Positions 43,728 through 56,504 are shown, numbered from the stretch's first letter. The stretch is DNA of 64,000 nucleotides from Sesamum alatum (GCA_034509735.1 JACGWO010000011.1:20444979-20508978), one strand, 5' to 3'. The notes: generated by a model not told the origin, from the sequence alone. A program made the numbers and translations.

Positions 43728-46582
43728 TCAAAGATAATAAATAGTGTTCATTTTCAAACAAAACCATAACAACACAATCATCCTTTTCATCATGTAATGT
43801 CTGCAAAAGATAGGATTTCCCAAAGTTATGAAATTAATTAATAAACATATTTGTGGCTGGCAGAAACCCTTTTTTTCACATCCCAAACAAGAGAAAAATG
43901 TTAAACATAAAACTTCGACCATTTTATGTATGGGATCAGCTTGGGGTCCACTATATAGTTTTTGTAATTATATAGGTTTTATTGTATTTTTAATCCTATA
44001 ATCATAGTCTTCGAGCGTTTTGATCCTATAACTATAACTTACTAGAGTAGCAATTTAGGTCTGAATGTTTTTTATTTTCGCGATTCTAAGAGAAATTTGA
44101 CCAAACATTTTAAAGTTAGTCGAAAAGTGATGAAAATCGGCCGGAAAGTGACATTACTTTCCGGCCAATTTTGAAAATTCCAGCCAATTGTGCTCTGAAA
44201 TGTCACAAAAAATAAAAAAAAATGTACGGACTAAATTTTTACTGTAGTAAATTACATGACCAATATGCCAAAAAATTCTAATTACGGGACAAAAAATACA
44301 TTTAAACCTAATTATATATCTAAGACCTAAAAATTTCAAAACCTTAATTTTTGAATTAACCATATTTGAATCAAATCATCATAAACTCCGCCCACATAGC
44401 TATATGTCCTCAATATGTTATGGGAAAGTCTAGTCAGATCGAGTTTGACCATACCTAAATAAATAACAAGATAAATATATTGCCCAATAAATAAATTATA
44501 CTTGTTGTGTGAGCCAAACTAAGAATTTTCCGTAGGTTCTTGAGTTTCAAGAAGGAGCAAGCTTTCATTCACTAAGTAAGATTGTTTTTTCCTTAATTTA
44601 TCTTAGTACTCAATGTCCAAGAAAATTACAGGTAGGGTTCGGATTAACACACACAAACACACACACATATATATATATATATATACATGTACGTACCTGA
44701 AAATTTTCATCTGGGAGCAAGATTCTTGGGACATTGAAGGAGTGATCCTCGTCAAGAATATTGATGGAGCTGGTGTGATGATGGAGGGATGTTATTGGCT
44801 GAGAGACAACAGCCGAGATGGAGTGCGAAGGCCGGCTGATATGGAACGCCGCCGCTGTCGAAATCCGGTGGTGGTGCTCCGGGATGTTACTCACGTGATG
44901 CTGTCCTAATTCATGCACCTCGCACGTGCCTGCTGCCCCTTGTTGTGCTTCCCTTGCAGCTGAAGCCTCCCCAATATTCCCATCCTGCAACTATTAATCA
45001 TCAAAAGATCAGCCCGGCTAGCTAGCTGGCTAGTCCTTTATCAAACACCCTGTGCACCTCATCTTTTTGCATTTTCTTTAACTCAATTTCTACACTTAAT
45101 TTGGTGGCTAATAGTTTCTGTTACTATCAAGCGAGCCTGCTATTACTTTCATGCTTAATCAAGAAGCGATAACGCACGAAAACGTCGAAATTAAGCTGTT
45201 ATTTCATGTATTTCTTGAAGCGGTCTCCGTTAATTACCTGATCACCAAAGGGTTTCGCGAAGGGGAGAAAGCTGAAACTATCGATAGCGGGCGTGGTATA
45301 ACTTGACATCTGAGGAACAGCATTGGCAGCAACAGCAGTAGAGAATTGAGGGATGACCATTTCCTTTGAGGAGCAGCTCCCAGTTCCGGTCTCTATCCGG
45401 CCTTTCGGATCGCTAATCCCGTCTCCCGGATTAGCACTGGTGCTGCTTTTGTCCGACCAGTTGCATTGCCTGGGCTGAGTCTGGTAGAAGATCTTGGAGA
45501 CCACAAGCTCCCCCTCTCTCTCCTCCTCATGCTGGCCTAAATGGTATTGGTGCATAACCCAATTCGTTTTCTCGGGCTTTCGGTTTTTCCCAAAGTTTGT
45601 GTACAAAACCAGGATTTTCTTGCACCCTTTCTGCTTGCCGTTCACCATCACCGGCCTGGTTTTGCCCGTCTTGTGCCACCGCGTTTCGCCCCCTTGTAGA
45701 TCGCAGTACTCCATCTGGATTTTCCTCCTCTTTCTCGTGCCCGTTGTGTACGCTTTGGACGGCCTGTGGAAGAAGTGCCTGCTCAATCCATCTCTCGTTA
45801 CTCCTGAAGGAAACGACAACTGTTAATTTAATGCACTTGTCGCGTGATTAATTCAAATTTAGCCTGACCCTGTTGGGAAGTAGCAAATTGTTACACCAAG
45901 AAAATTGACAAGCGAGGAGGAAACAATAAAGAACCCTAATCTGAAAAAACGATATTTTTCCTTACAACTTGTGGATCCATCTTCTTTCAAGAAAAGGGCA
46001 TCATAGTAAGACCTAACTTGTTGAAAAACTTGTTATGTAAGAAAATGAGAATTAAGATGGGGTTGGAGTAGGTGTGACCTGGAAGCTTTTCAGGATGGGT
46101 GTAGCAAATCCCATCTTCACCTTCAATAGTAGGAATGAACTCATCTATCAAAGGATGTGACTTTGATTCTTTTCCTTCTACTTTTGCTTCAAGATGTTCT
46201 ATCAGCTCCTGGTCCGTCGGGTCGAACTTCACTCCGGCCGGTAGCCCGACCCAATCCTGCACTCAAATTCCATCAAAATAACAACCTTAAAGCACTAAAT
46301 ACGCATGAAAAAACCTTAAAAAAAGGAAAAGGGAATTATATGTATAGAGGAATGTGTCTGTGTGCAGGCAGCAGGCATAATCCTTATCTTATGTTTGATT
46401 CTTGCTTGTAAAAATCTTGCAAATGAAGCCAAGAATATTTTTATATGCAAAAGGAACCTCACCGGCTTTCCTTGGAGCTTCTGTCCACAACTAGGGCACT
46501 GTTTGGATCCACATAGTTGATGCTCCTCAAGCTTCGCATCGATGAGATCAGAAGTACTGCTGACGAACCCCATCTGATTCAT
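40463..46582 (-). CDS. NAC075: NAC-domain transcription factor, NAC075/NAC073 type, six exons, complete
   Basis: Exons (minus): 46582-46463, 46256-46079, 45803-45238, 44984-44697, 43726-43610 and 40555-40463. All introns are GT-AG and phases agree, giving 453 residues. Residues 1-40 carry a Cys cluster ([10 protein letters not shown]). The NAC DNA-binding domain spans about 41-215: [60 protein letters not shown] and NWVMHQYHL. The C-terminal activation region has [20 protein letters not shown] and [10 protein letters not shown], a Gln run, [12 protein letters not shown] and the conserved end [16 protein letters not shown]. These tail motifs favour NAC075. The family acts in the nucleus in secondary-wall and vascular regulation. 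The last exon is separated by a 3,054-bp intron filled with MITEs and is easily missed. Confidence 0.93.
41315..41762. mobile_element. MITE in the last NAC intron
   Basis: GGGTTATGTATTCTTGGTCC at the left is mirrored, imperfectly, by GAGATCAAAAATGCATTTAAC at the right, and the middle holds further complementary blocks (CGCTGGAACA/ CACCCTTCTCGC repeats near 41450 and 41610). No clean target duplication. Confidence 0.55.
42838..43541. mobile_element. MITE in the last NAC intron, interrupted by a second MITE
   Basis: The left end is TAAAATTATATTTTTGATCC and the right end GGACTAAAAATACAATTTTA. The interior mirrors itself around CCAAATTTGTC-type blocks. A CACTA-type MITE (43022-43339) is inserted in its middle. 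Confidence 0.7.
43022..43339. mobile_element. CACTA-type MITE, 318 bp, with AAA target duplication
   Basis: It begins CACTAAAACAAAATTAATAT and ends TTTTTTTGTAGTG. AAA flanks both sides (43019-43021 and 43340-43342). The interior carries inverted repeats of a CCATGG/GCCGTGG-type motif near a Lys/Asn-like TTAACC... block. Relatives lie at 52654, 54589, about 53850 and about 56505. Confidence 0.85.
43974..44308. mobile_element. MULE-type MITE in NAC intron 4, with 9-bp duplication
   Basis: The ends are AGGTTTTATTGTATTTTTAA and ACAAAAAATACATTTAAACC, inverted copies. The target duplication TAATTATAT is perfect (43965-43973 and 44309-44317). Nine bases is the Mutator-like signature. Confidence 0.85.
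44650..44685. repeat. (CA)n(TA)n microsatellite beside a NAC splice donor
   Basis: CA repeats run into TA repeats and end about a dozen bases inside the intron from the exon 4 donor (exon ends at 44697). Length changes here could affect splicing. Confidence 0.8.
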
Positions 46583-47211
46583 GGCTCAAATTAAACAAAC
46601 AGCTCCTCTTTTTCTCTCCAGTGTGTATCTATCTATATCTATATCTATATATATATCCCACTTTAAAGAACCTGAATCCCCAGCTTCTTTTATGCCCCAA
46701 TATACAAAAGCAAGCTACTCTATATGCAGCTCGTATATATATATCAAGAAGATCTTCATTTATGTACAAATATTCTGTGTATAGAAAGAAGGTTTACAGC
46801 ACTGTGCATGGCGATGAATCTTGAAACATATGCAGAACGATAAACAAGTCATAAAATATGAAGTTAACCATCAGAGAGAAGAACGGGGAGAGATTCTTGA
46901 TTTATTATATTACCAGATTTCAACCTTAGCCCAGAAATTCTTTCTGAACAAAAATCAAGACTCAAGGAGGAAACCATAGACAAACTTCAAGTGATGGAGG
47001 TGGGAGGTTAAGAGAGAGATAGAGAAGCGAGAGAGAGAGAGAGAGGGGAAAAAAAAAAAAAAGAAGAAACCAAGGAGGTGGGATTCAGCTATAAATCCTT
47101 TGCTTTAACCATGAAAAAAAAAACACTAGAATTCTGTTCACTTTAACTGAGATAAAGGAAATTAAAGGTATCCCAGAACCCACCTTTAACTCTTTGCTAA
47201 TTCCCGCACAC

Positions 47212-47260
<49 letters not shown>

Positions 47261-47450
47261 GTTTAATATTCGACTTGGTAAACATTATTGAAAATCTGGG
47301 TATAGAGAGCTATCTCTCTCGCGCTCACACACCTTTGTGTGTGTGTGTTTTTGACTGGTAAAGCAAAAGCTAGCAAACTGAGTTAGCTGTTATTTAGGCA
47401 AACACTCAAAAGCCACAGCAAACCCCAACTGTTTTTTTAGTATTTAATTA
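46583..47450 (-). promoter_or_regulatory. 5' UTR and promoter region of the NAC gene
   Basis: Upstream of the NAC start on the minus strand. It contains ATCT/TA repeats (46628-46660), a purine tract of GAGA (about 47011-47046) followed by an A run, and a (GT)n(GA)n microsatellite (47212-47255). GAGA tracts are common in promoters of plant regulators. No TATA box was fixed. Confidence 0.45.
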
Positions 47451-48497
47451 GTACAATTACCCCATCCTTCAACTATATATGCATTTATCATTTAATTATA
47501 CTGTTAGCACTTCCATGATTGACATCACATCAATAAATTAATTTTATTAATTTTTTGGATCTCTAGATTATTTATTAAATTATGTTCGTTATTAATCATA
47601 TACACTTGACGAGCATACGTCGGAATATATAAAAATAGAAATACGATATTTTTTTAAGTAGTAAGTACATAATTACATTAGTATCTTAATAAATTCAACA
47701 GTACATCAATTCGAATAATACAATTAAAAATAATTAGATAAGTTGCATCTCAATAATTGAGCAATTCGTCGATTTCATAATTAATACATTAATATTTCGA
47801 TCAGTACATCAATACAACTAACAATGAAATAAATTGTAATAAGCACACACAAAAATGAAAAAAAAAAATACCCACCATCTAATGAGATTTGTACTCATAT
47901 ATAATTTTGAATTTGTTCGCGGGACCTTTAATTAGTCTTATAAATCAATAGATCAAATAAGACATCATTGATTTCACATAAAAAAAAATTCAATTATAGT
48001 TAAAAATAAAATATATAGATAATATATATATGCATAATTAATACACAGATACATATATATTTGTTTTGATTTGACATATATAGGTACGACGCTTTCAACC
48101 AAGAGCTTTATTTAAAGTTAATTATTGATTAACAATTAGTCAATTTGTGGTATTCTAGCTAACCCATTAAACATGACGTACAAGAGAATATTAATACAGG
48201 TGAACAGAATTAAGAACTTCATTATTAACTCAATTTTACACATGAAACCAAAATTTTCTTTAATTGTTCCATTTGATAAATATATCAACACTGAAAAATA
48301 TATATAGTTCTCCATTACGATTTAAAAATCATGATAATTCAATTTACCACATCAAACAAAACCAATATAAAAAACTTCAAGTTTGATCATGATTGACCAA
48401 CGTTTGATTGGTATACAATTCAAGAATTATGATTAATCACACAGTAAGTGTATTACATTTGTTATGTAACTGGTTTACTTCGACAAGACTTGATCTG
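47451..48497. other. Intergenic, nothing recognised
   Basis: AT-rich upstream DNA of the NAC gene with no supported gene or repeat. Confidence 0.4.
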
Positions 48498-48506
48498 GGT
48501 AAGAAG

Positions 48507-49172
48507 CTATGGTGCACAGATACGGACACGATACGACACTGACACGGCGACACAGAAAATTTCAAAATATTAGGACACGACACAACACGGACACGGCTAT
48601 ATATAATATGGTTTTTATATATTTTCTAAATTTTTCCGTAAAATTTATGTAATATGAAAAATATCAAGATAATACATAAAATAAGCATGTCTTATGTCTA
48701 AATTTTCAACCAAAATAAATGACTTCAAAAATATACATAATTAGTTTATATAAAAAATACGCAATGAAAAAAATTTTAATCATCCAAATTAGTTAAATTA
48801 TCATGACCATCTCTCAATTTTTGAGTAATTTCATCCCAAAACTTTTAGTTTGACAGAAGTAAATTAATTTTTTTTTATTTTTTATTTAGCCCAAAACTCT
48901 TTTTTCTTTAAAAGATAATCCAAATTTTTTTTTAAAATTACAAAAAAAAATTCTAAACATGTCCAAAGCATGTCAGACACTCCTCCAAAATGTGTCTGAC
49001 ACCGTGTCTTTTTTTTTTTCGGACACGCCTATGCCATGTCCGAGCCGTGTCCGTGTCAGACACTCCTCCAAAATGTATCTGACGCCGTGTCTTTTTTTTT
49101 TTTGGGACACGCCTATGCCGTGTCCGTGTCAGACACTGAACGAATGATCTTTTGAAGTGTCCGTGCAGTATA
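48507..49172. mobile_element. TIR element with 9-bp target duplication, GTGTCCGTGTC-rich
   Basis: The left end CTATGGTGCACAGATACGGA and the right end GTGTCCGTGCAGTATA are imperfect inverted repeats. The flanks GGTAAGAAG are identical (48498-48506 and 49173-49181). Near the right end a block of about 63 bases rich in GTGTCCGTGTCAGACAC is repeated twice (about 48961-49033 and 49046-49110). It is non-autonomous, MULE-like by duplication length. Confidence 0.85.
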
Positions 49173-49748
49173 GGTAAGAAGTTTCCTGACTATGACTAAT
49201 GTTTTAGCCTTCACTTGTATATGGCTAATGTATTACAAGTGAATTGTATTTGCCCTGAGTTTTAGCTATGGCTAATATTTTAACCGTCACTTGTAGAAAG
49301 CAATGACTAATATCTGTTGTATAGTCACGATTAATTTGTATTCATCACATCTTCTTTTTACCATTATAAATAATCGTGACAAAAGTTCAAATTTTGTGCA
49401 AAATTTAATTAAGTATATTTATGTGTGATAGAGAAATTGGGCAAAATTACAATTTTAGTTACATAGAATAAGGGATTCAACACATTTAATCTTCTGGTTT
49501 ACAGGATTTTCAAAATAATTCAAAAATTGAAAAAATTCAACACATTTAATCCTCTATTTTACGAAATTTCAAAAAGTGGTCTCAAAATTGAGAAAACTCA
49601 GCACATTTATTCTTCTACTTTACAGGTTTTGTCAGACTAAATGTGTCGAATTTTATGTGTTAAGTTTTCTCTATTTTCGGATCATTTTAAAAATGAAGAA
49701 AATTGATAGGGTGGTTTGCAAAAATTGAATAAAGGAGAGCTCGTTTTA

Positions 49749-49754
<6 letters not shown>

Positions 49755-49797
<43 letters not shown>
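49755..49797. repeat. (AT)n microsatellite
   Basis: A pure AT run of about 43 bases following GTGTGT. Confidence 0.95.
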
Positions 49798-49800
<3 letters not shown>

Positions 49801-50030
49801 AAATGACAAAATTGATAGAAATTCACATGGGGTTTCAGCAGGTGGAGTGCTGATCATGATTACCATGAATGGTTGAGGAAGGGCAATGTTGCTTGATATG
49901 CAAGGAAACTGATCAGCAGACAGCACCACTATTTTCCTTTTATGAATAAGTTACATTACACTTATGGACCATCCATCACTACTGTCCCTTCCATATTTAG
50001 AGGGTGGTTTGGATAAATTATTTAAAAATT

Positions 50031-50458
50031 AGGTTAAATTACAGCTAGCTTCACTAAATTTTGACATAATTAAAAATACTTCTAGTTGTTTGAAAAATTA
50101 TAAATACTCCTGAGGTTTGTAACCGTCTAACAAATAATTCATTTCAATCCATTATTATGGGTAAATTGACCAAAATACCCTTATGCACTGAATAATTTTT
50201 TATTTAATTCTTAAAAATTTTTGAACTACAATGCGCAGGGAGAGATTTCTTAAGTTTTTTACATAGAAGAGGAATAATGCAATTTGCCTCGACTGATTTT
50301 TCTACAATTCTAATAAAAAAATTTAAGGGCAAAATGGTCAATTTTAGGCCTTTGGTTAAAAATTACAAACCTCAGGGGACTATTTGTAATTTTTCAAACA
50401 ACGGGAGGGTTATTTATAATTATGCCAAACCTCAAGAGAGGTTGATGTAATTTACCCT
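50031..50458. mobile_element. MITE-like foldback element, same family as 37145-37612
   Basis: Starts AGGTTAAATTACAGCTAG and ends TGATGTAATTTACCCT. Inner complementary blocks include AAATTATAAATACTCC against AATTTTTCAAACAACGGGAG. Confidence 0.75.
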
Positions 50459-50797
50459 AAAAATTATAATTTCATGTATTTTTTCAGAGTTTATAAGACT
50501 ACCAAATTTAATTATTTTAAGAATAAGTTATTAAATTGTTTGGATTAATGAGATGATGGGGTTTATACGATGTTAATAATGACAAATCGGTAATTAATTT
50601 AAAAGAGTTTGTTAATATTTAAAAAATAAGTTAGGAGATCCTTATTATATTTTTTTCAAAAGAGTCGATAAGCTCGTACATCTTATTTTGGTAGTATTTT
50701 ATAAGCTTGTAAACATCTTATAAGATATTTTTAAAAAATTATAAATTCATCAGTCCTAATTACATCTTTTTCTTTTCCCTCTAATAGTCAATATATC

Positions 50798-51278
50798 GGG
50801 AAATAGTATTTTTGATCCCATAAGTAATGCTCGTTTTACTTGTGGTCCCATTCATTACGGAATTGACATTTTCGGTCTCGTAACGAATTACAAAATTTTG
50901 CACTTTTGGTCCTTATTAATTTTTTTGTTTGTTTTTTAACGGTATCGGACACATGCCTAGCACGTGGTCATTAAGTATTGTTGGCTTGAGGAAAACTGAC
51001 AAATTTTCCAACTTGGCAACACTTTGGCGAGGAGGATAGATATAACTATTTTGAGGGGAAAAAAAAACTTTGAAGGAAATTAGTGCAAGGAAAGGGGATT
51101 CGTCTCTTCCCTAATAAAAATTGAACTCCTCCAGCAAAAAATATCTAAAAAAAATAAAAAAGTGGATAAGGACCAAAAATATAAATTTCTATTTTAGGAT
51201 CAAAAATATCAATCCCGTAATAAATGAAACCAAAAGTGAAAAAAGCCTAATTTATGGGACAAAAAATGCTAGTTTCCC
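50798..51278. mobile_element. MULE-type MITE with 10-bp target duplication
   Basis: GGGAAATAGTATTTTTGATC at the left mirrors GGGACAAAAAATGCTAGTTT with CCC at the right. TCAATATATC flanks both sides perfectly (50788-50797 and 51279-51288). Confidence 0.88.
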
Positions 51279-51404
51279 TCAATATATCTATACTATTTAT
51301 TATTGATTAAGTCGCAGGACCGTAGAAAAAATTGGTATGCATTATGCAAATATACATAAATACCCTTATTTTTCTTTACTCAAACATATCTTAGATACCT
51401 ATAA

Positions 51405-52294
51405 GGTAGTATTTGCGCGCGCTTTCAAAAAGTGTTTTTCAGCTTTTGGATGCTGAAAAGCACTTTTGATGTGTTTGGGGGGCCAACTTCTGCTTCTGGA
51501 ACTGTTACGGAAAGCACTTTTAAGCCAAAAGCTGGAAGCACCTTGGGGGGTGCTTCTACCTGCTTTGACTTTTTTATAAATAAATTCAACTTCTTTTTAG
51601 ACTACTTTACCCTCATTATAGTAATTTCAATTCGATTTTATCATTTTTAATGTATTTTCAAAATTACTCATCTAAAGTTGATGTTAGAAATTTTAAATAA
51701 TTTGAATAATTTATCACTAACAAAATTTAAAATTTCACATGTTTATATTTTAATATTTTACTATTTTATTTTCTATATTATATGATACTAATCCTAATCA
51801 TAGAACAATATAAATTAAATTGCTAGGATTAATTAAATAATAATAATTATTTTGTCAATATTGTAAGTTTATTTATTGTGCATGGATGAACAATTATATT
51901 ACATAATAGGAACATTATTGAACTAAACATCCAGTTTTTCCATTAATATTGAATATTTTAATAATATAAATCATAATCATTTTGTAAAAAATTAAATGTG
52001 AGATATACTAATTGAAATAAAAATTATTCTTTTCGAGGAAAGATAATTATTACAATGAAGAGATAAATGCAAAAATTAAGGCAAAATAGCATCTGTTTAA
52101 TACATTGGGACAAAACGGTCTTTAATCAATTAAACGTGTTTTAGAAGTGTTTTTCTCCCAAACACTACTAATTTAGCTTTTATCTGTTTTTCACTTTTTT
52201 TTACAAATACTACACACTTTTGATTCTGCTACAAATTTCAACTTTTTCTACGAAAATTACTTCTTTAAAAGCAGAAGCTCTCGCAAACATTCCC
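51405..52294. mobile_element. hAT-like non-autonomous element, about 890 bp
   Basis: The left end GGTAGTATTTGCGCGCGCTT and the right end, read inward, GGGAATGTTTGCGAGAGCTT share a TTTGCG.G.GCTT terminus. A short CTTTTAAGCCAAAAGCTGGA block near 51516-51540 is shared with 38996-39868. No transposase is encoded. Confidence 0.7.
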
Positions 52295-52653
52295 TAAGTA
52301 TGATTTCATTTAAAATATATTTACTATCAACATTTAATTTCTATTTTTTTTAAGTATTTGTGTATAAATTTATCTCTTGATGCTGCTGTGATTAAACAAA
52401 ACTATTGTGCTTAATACTTTTTGTTTTCACAAATACACAAATATTATTACTCTTTTTAATTTTGCACACTCATCAAGCGTGCCCGACTCACTATACTGAA
52501 ATTGATTATTTCCTACACTATAGATTACCATATTTTAAAACCGTTGCAAAAATCAATACAATCTACTATTGATGCAAAAACTTAAATTTTATCCACGATT
52601 AATTAACTTTCGTTATGTTTTACCTATGACCAAAATATATGCTACAGTTCTTA

Positions 52654-52972
52654 CACTAGAAAAAAAAATTAATATTAGCTACATTTTTAATGACCATAGC
52701 TAAAAACTATAGTAAATAACTATTATTAACTATGGTTAAATAAAAACCAATGCAAAAACTAACTTTTCCACCATGAAAAACTTATTTGTCATGACGTTTA
52801 GCCGTGGTAAAAACATTCGCCATGACTTTTAGCCATGGTACATGTTTTAGCCACCCTCTCAAAAACCACGGCCAACAACCGTTGCGTGGCCGTGGTCAAT
52901 GACTATTCGCTACGGTTATTTAGTATTAACCATGACAATTAGCCATGATTAAATATCATACTTTTTGTAGTA
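52654..52972. mobile_element. CACTA-type MITE with TTA duplication
   Basis: Begins CACTAGAAAAAAAAATTAAT, ends CTTTTTGTAGTA, and is flanked by TTA (52651-52653 and 52973-52975). It is near-identical in plan to 43022-43339. Confidence 0.85.
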
Positions 52973-53849
52973 TTAGTTGTAGCAAATATTTTGACTCACT
53001 TGCAAAAACAACGATTAATAACCATTGCGCAGCTTTAATTAATTAATATCCTCCACGATTTTTAACTTTTAACCATGATAATATCACCATATTAAAAATA
53101 ACTCATATTTCTTCTTGATACTCTTTAAGTATATTGAATTAACAAGACTACACTTGAGAGATCTTCATCAAATATCTGATATGCAACTGGATGAGATGAA
53201 TTTCAAGCATTCATGTCTGTAATAATCTGTTCCCCATAGGGTCAAAGAATAAATGATGAAAACCCCACAAGAATGTTGTCAGACAACATATTGCCATGAT
53301 TGTGTGTCTGTTCATGTTGTGTCTGATTTTGTTTTTTCAGTCAAGGAGCCTGGAATAATTTCCAACCATTTAAAAATAAAGATTAATTCTAATCCAATAA
53401 TATATATAGATAATTACATCTACACTCCTGATACGATCTATTTACACAAATAATTCTTGTCTTTTAAAAAATTACATATATACCTACCAATAATATCAAC
53501 GTCATTTTCAAAAACATCAACATCATTATATAAATTAACTACTTCTTTTTTATTAAATTACGCAAAAGACAAGAATAACTTTTATAAATAGATCATATTA
53601 CGGATATAAATATAATTATCCGACATATATATATGTGTGTGTGCGCGCGGCGACCTAATTAAATCGACTGCGTTATTCAATATTTTCCTACCTTATATTA
53701 AATTCATTTGAGTCTAACTTTATAAATTTTTGTATGCTAATCTTTACGGCTTATTCATAAAATTAATTGTATTAAACTTTTTCATCAAATACTGCAACTT
53801 TCAAATTTATTTTTTTTATTTTTTGTTGCAGTTTGACTGACCCCTTTTT

Positions 53850-54098
53850 ACAATAATTATTATTATTAATGGTTAAAAAAAATCATTGCCAAAATCTAAA
53901 TTATTCACCATGAAAATAATTTTTAGACAATCGCAAATGTTTTTGCCATAACTTTTAGCATGACAAATGTTTTAGCCACACTCACAAAAATCACGATCAA
54001 TAATTGTTGCGTGGCCGTGGTAAATGACTATTTGCTACGATTATTTCTTTTTAATCATTGTAACTAACCATGGTTTAAAGTTAAATTTTTTCTAGTGA
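53850..54098. mobile_element. CACTA-type MITE, degraded left end
   Basis: The right end TTTTTTCTAGTG is clear (to 54098) and the interior has the family's CGTGGTAAATGACTATTTGC block. The left terminus cannot be fixed. Confidence 0.55.
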
Positions 54099-54588
54099 CA
54101 ATATTTGTGAAATCCAACTCATTTTCCTTCAAAAAAATAGTATACTAATTACATCCACACTAAACTCAAACCTAAAACCTACCATTGCACACCTGAATTT
54201 AATTAGATTTTCGTCTTAGTTTGGATCCTTTATCTGCTCAAAAAAAAAAAAAAAATGCTGAAACATATTAAATACAAATACCTAAGTAATGCAAACGCAC
54301 AACAAAAAGATATAACTTTCCATTATAGTTAATTATCATATAACTTTTCATTATAGTTAATTATCATAATTAGAAGTAAAAAATCATAATGAACACTAAT
54401 TAACAATAGGTACACAACACTGTTAGATGTTATTTATGAAAACGAAGCCAAAATATTAGCTACAGTTAAACACCACGATAAATATTTTGGTCATAGATAA
54501 AACCATTGCAAATGTTGATTTAGCGTGGTTAAAACTTGTGCTTTTCAAAATTTGCTTGACCATGGTAAATAGTATTGACACTAGAAAA

Positions 54589-54892
54589 AATTACTATTGG
54601 CTACAACTTAATGAATGTGGTTAAAAATTATGGTAAATAATTATTATTAAGTACGGTTAAATAAAAACGATGCAAAAGCTAGTTTCTCCACCATGAAAAA
54701 CTTATTTGTCACAGCTAAAAATTGTGGTAAAAAAATTCGTCATAGGTTTTATCCATTGCAAATAGTTTAGTCACCATTGCAAAAATCACGAACGACAACC
54801 GTTGTGTTGGTCGTGGTCAATGACTATTTGCTACGACTATTTAATATAATCATGACAATTGACCATGGTTAAATGTTATATTTGTAGTAGTG
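54589..54892. mobile_element. CACTA-type MITE with TGA duplication
   Basis: Begins CACTAGAAAAAATTACTATT, ends TTTGTAGTAGTG, and is flanked by TGA (54586-54588 and 54893-54895). Same family as 43022-43339. Confidence 0.85.
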
Positions 54893-55162
54893 TGATTTAA
54901 TATGATTTTTAAATTATAATATTTTATACCTTTGAGAATAATTCTTTTTTTTTTTTTTAGTGACAATAGCATGCATGATGATAATGTAAACAGTTATTAA
55001 TATAGAAAAATATTACAGATGATTAATATATATGTATAATTCATGCCACAAAAATATTATCCACTTAATCATTCATCTCCTACTCAAGAGAAGTTGACTA
55101 AATCTACAACAATTTTGAGTAAAAACATAAACATTCAAAGGCCTAAATTGAGGAAAAAATAG

Positions 55163-55490
55163 CATTTTTCATCCTACAATTTACAATCTTTTCACTTTTT
55201 GTTCAATTGGTTATAGGATTCTCATTTTTTGTCTCAAAACTTTCACAAAATGGTATTTTTGGTTCCATATCATATTTCTGTTAAATATTTAACGAAAAAG
55301 TTGCATGAAACCTAAAGTGCTACTTTTTGAAAGTTATGAAAACAAAACTGATAATCTCAAACCAATGAGACTAAAAGTGTAAAGGTCATAACAGCCATAT
55401 GCTCATTTTCCGTTTAAATATATATATATATATATATATATCGAAAATGTGTCATGGGACAAAAAATACTACTTTTGGAAAGTTACAAGA
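55163..55490. mobile_element. MITE-like foldback element, 'GTCCCA' family
   Basis: The left part (AATAGCATTTTTCATCC near 55168) and right part (GGACAAAAAATACTAC near 55458) are imperfect inverted repeats. An (AT)n run lies near 55421-55441. Boundaries are approximate. Confidence 0.5.
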
Positions 55491-55821
55491 AGTGTTATAT
55501 TCCCATCTAATTTAATACATATCAAGAGATGGAATTATAATTTCATACAATTCACTTGAATATCAATACTACAATTTAAATGAAACTATATATAAATATC
55601 ATTACATCATATATAATAATATTATAATCTTGCTTTTTATAACATCATTATTTGTACATCCAACAACTAACATATCCACATACAATGGAATAGAACTTTT
55701 ATTCGACCTATCTTTTTGCATAAAAAAAGGCGTAAGCTACAGAATCAAATTAGAAGAAACTGACCAACCCAATCTACCTGTGGAGCCCCCACATAAACCT
55801 TTTATTCTTTTTTCTTGTATA

Positions 55822-56340
55822 GGGTAAATATATTTAGACCCCTTTAAAATATAAACATTATACTTTCTCCTAATAAAATTTTGAAATTATACTTACACCT
55901 CTTAAGAAGTCTCCATTTGCAACTGCGTCCCTTCAGTTAGAATTTGAACGAAAAATACTGACATCGATAAAAAAGTTGAATAAATTTCTAATTTTACGCA
56001 TCTTTCGTATAAATTATCGACAATATATGGCTAGTTTTTTCATTCATCAATGGTAATATTTATCCAATAACATTAATTTGGAAACAATACTTTATTTTAA
56101 ATTGCACCCTTTTAATTTTATGCATATACCCCTTTACAAGTATAAAAATATTATTAGGATATCTTTATTAATAAATTATGTGGAATGTTAAATAATGTGT
56201 TAAATAAAGTTTATATAAATTTTTTGTTGGCATCAGCATTTTTCGTCCAAATATTAAAGAAAATGGTCCAAGTGTTTAAAAAAAAAATTGAGAAAAAGTG
56301 CAATTTTATATTTTTAAAGAGGTCTGAGTATAATAAGCCC
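55822..56340. mobile_element. Foldback MITE, GGGTTAATTA family
   Basis: GGGTAAATATATTTAGACCC at the left is mirrored by GGTCTGAGTATAATAAGCCC at the right. The interior keeps the family phrases AATTTGAACGAAAAAT and ATTTTTCGTCCAAATATT. Confidence 0.75.
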
Positions 56341-56504
56341 TTTGTTAAATATATAGCAATCTAATAGATATTCCTTATGTCCCTATGATCTTCTTGGCAT
56401 TCTGTGCATTGCTTTTGATATCCACTTCTTTTCTATTCTACCCTGTACCTGTCTCTGAAAAGACATGGGCCAGCCCATGGACAATTGACAAAAACCCATC
56501 ATTA

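Noticed and set aside
45494..45851. Plus-strand frames of 84 and 110 codons
   Set aside because: They are antisense shadows of the NAC-domain exon.
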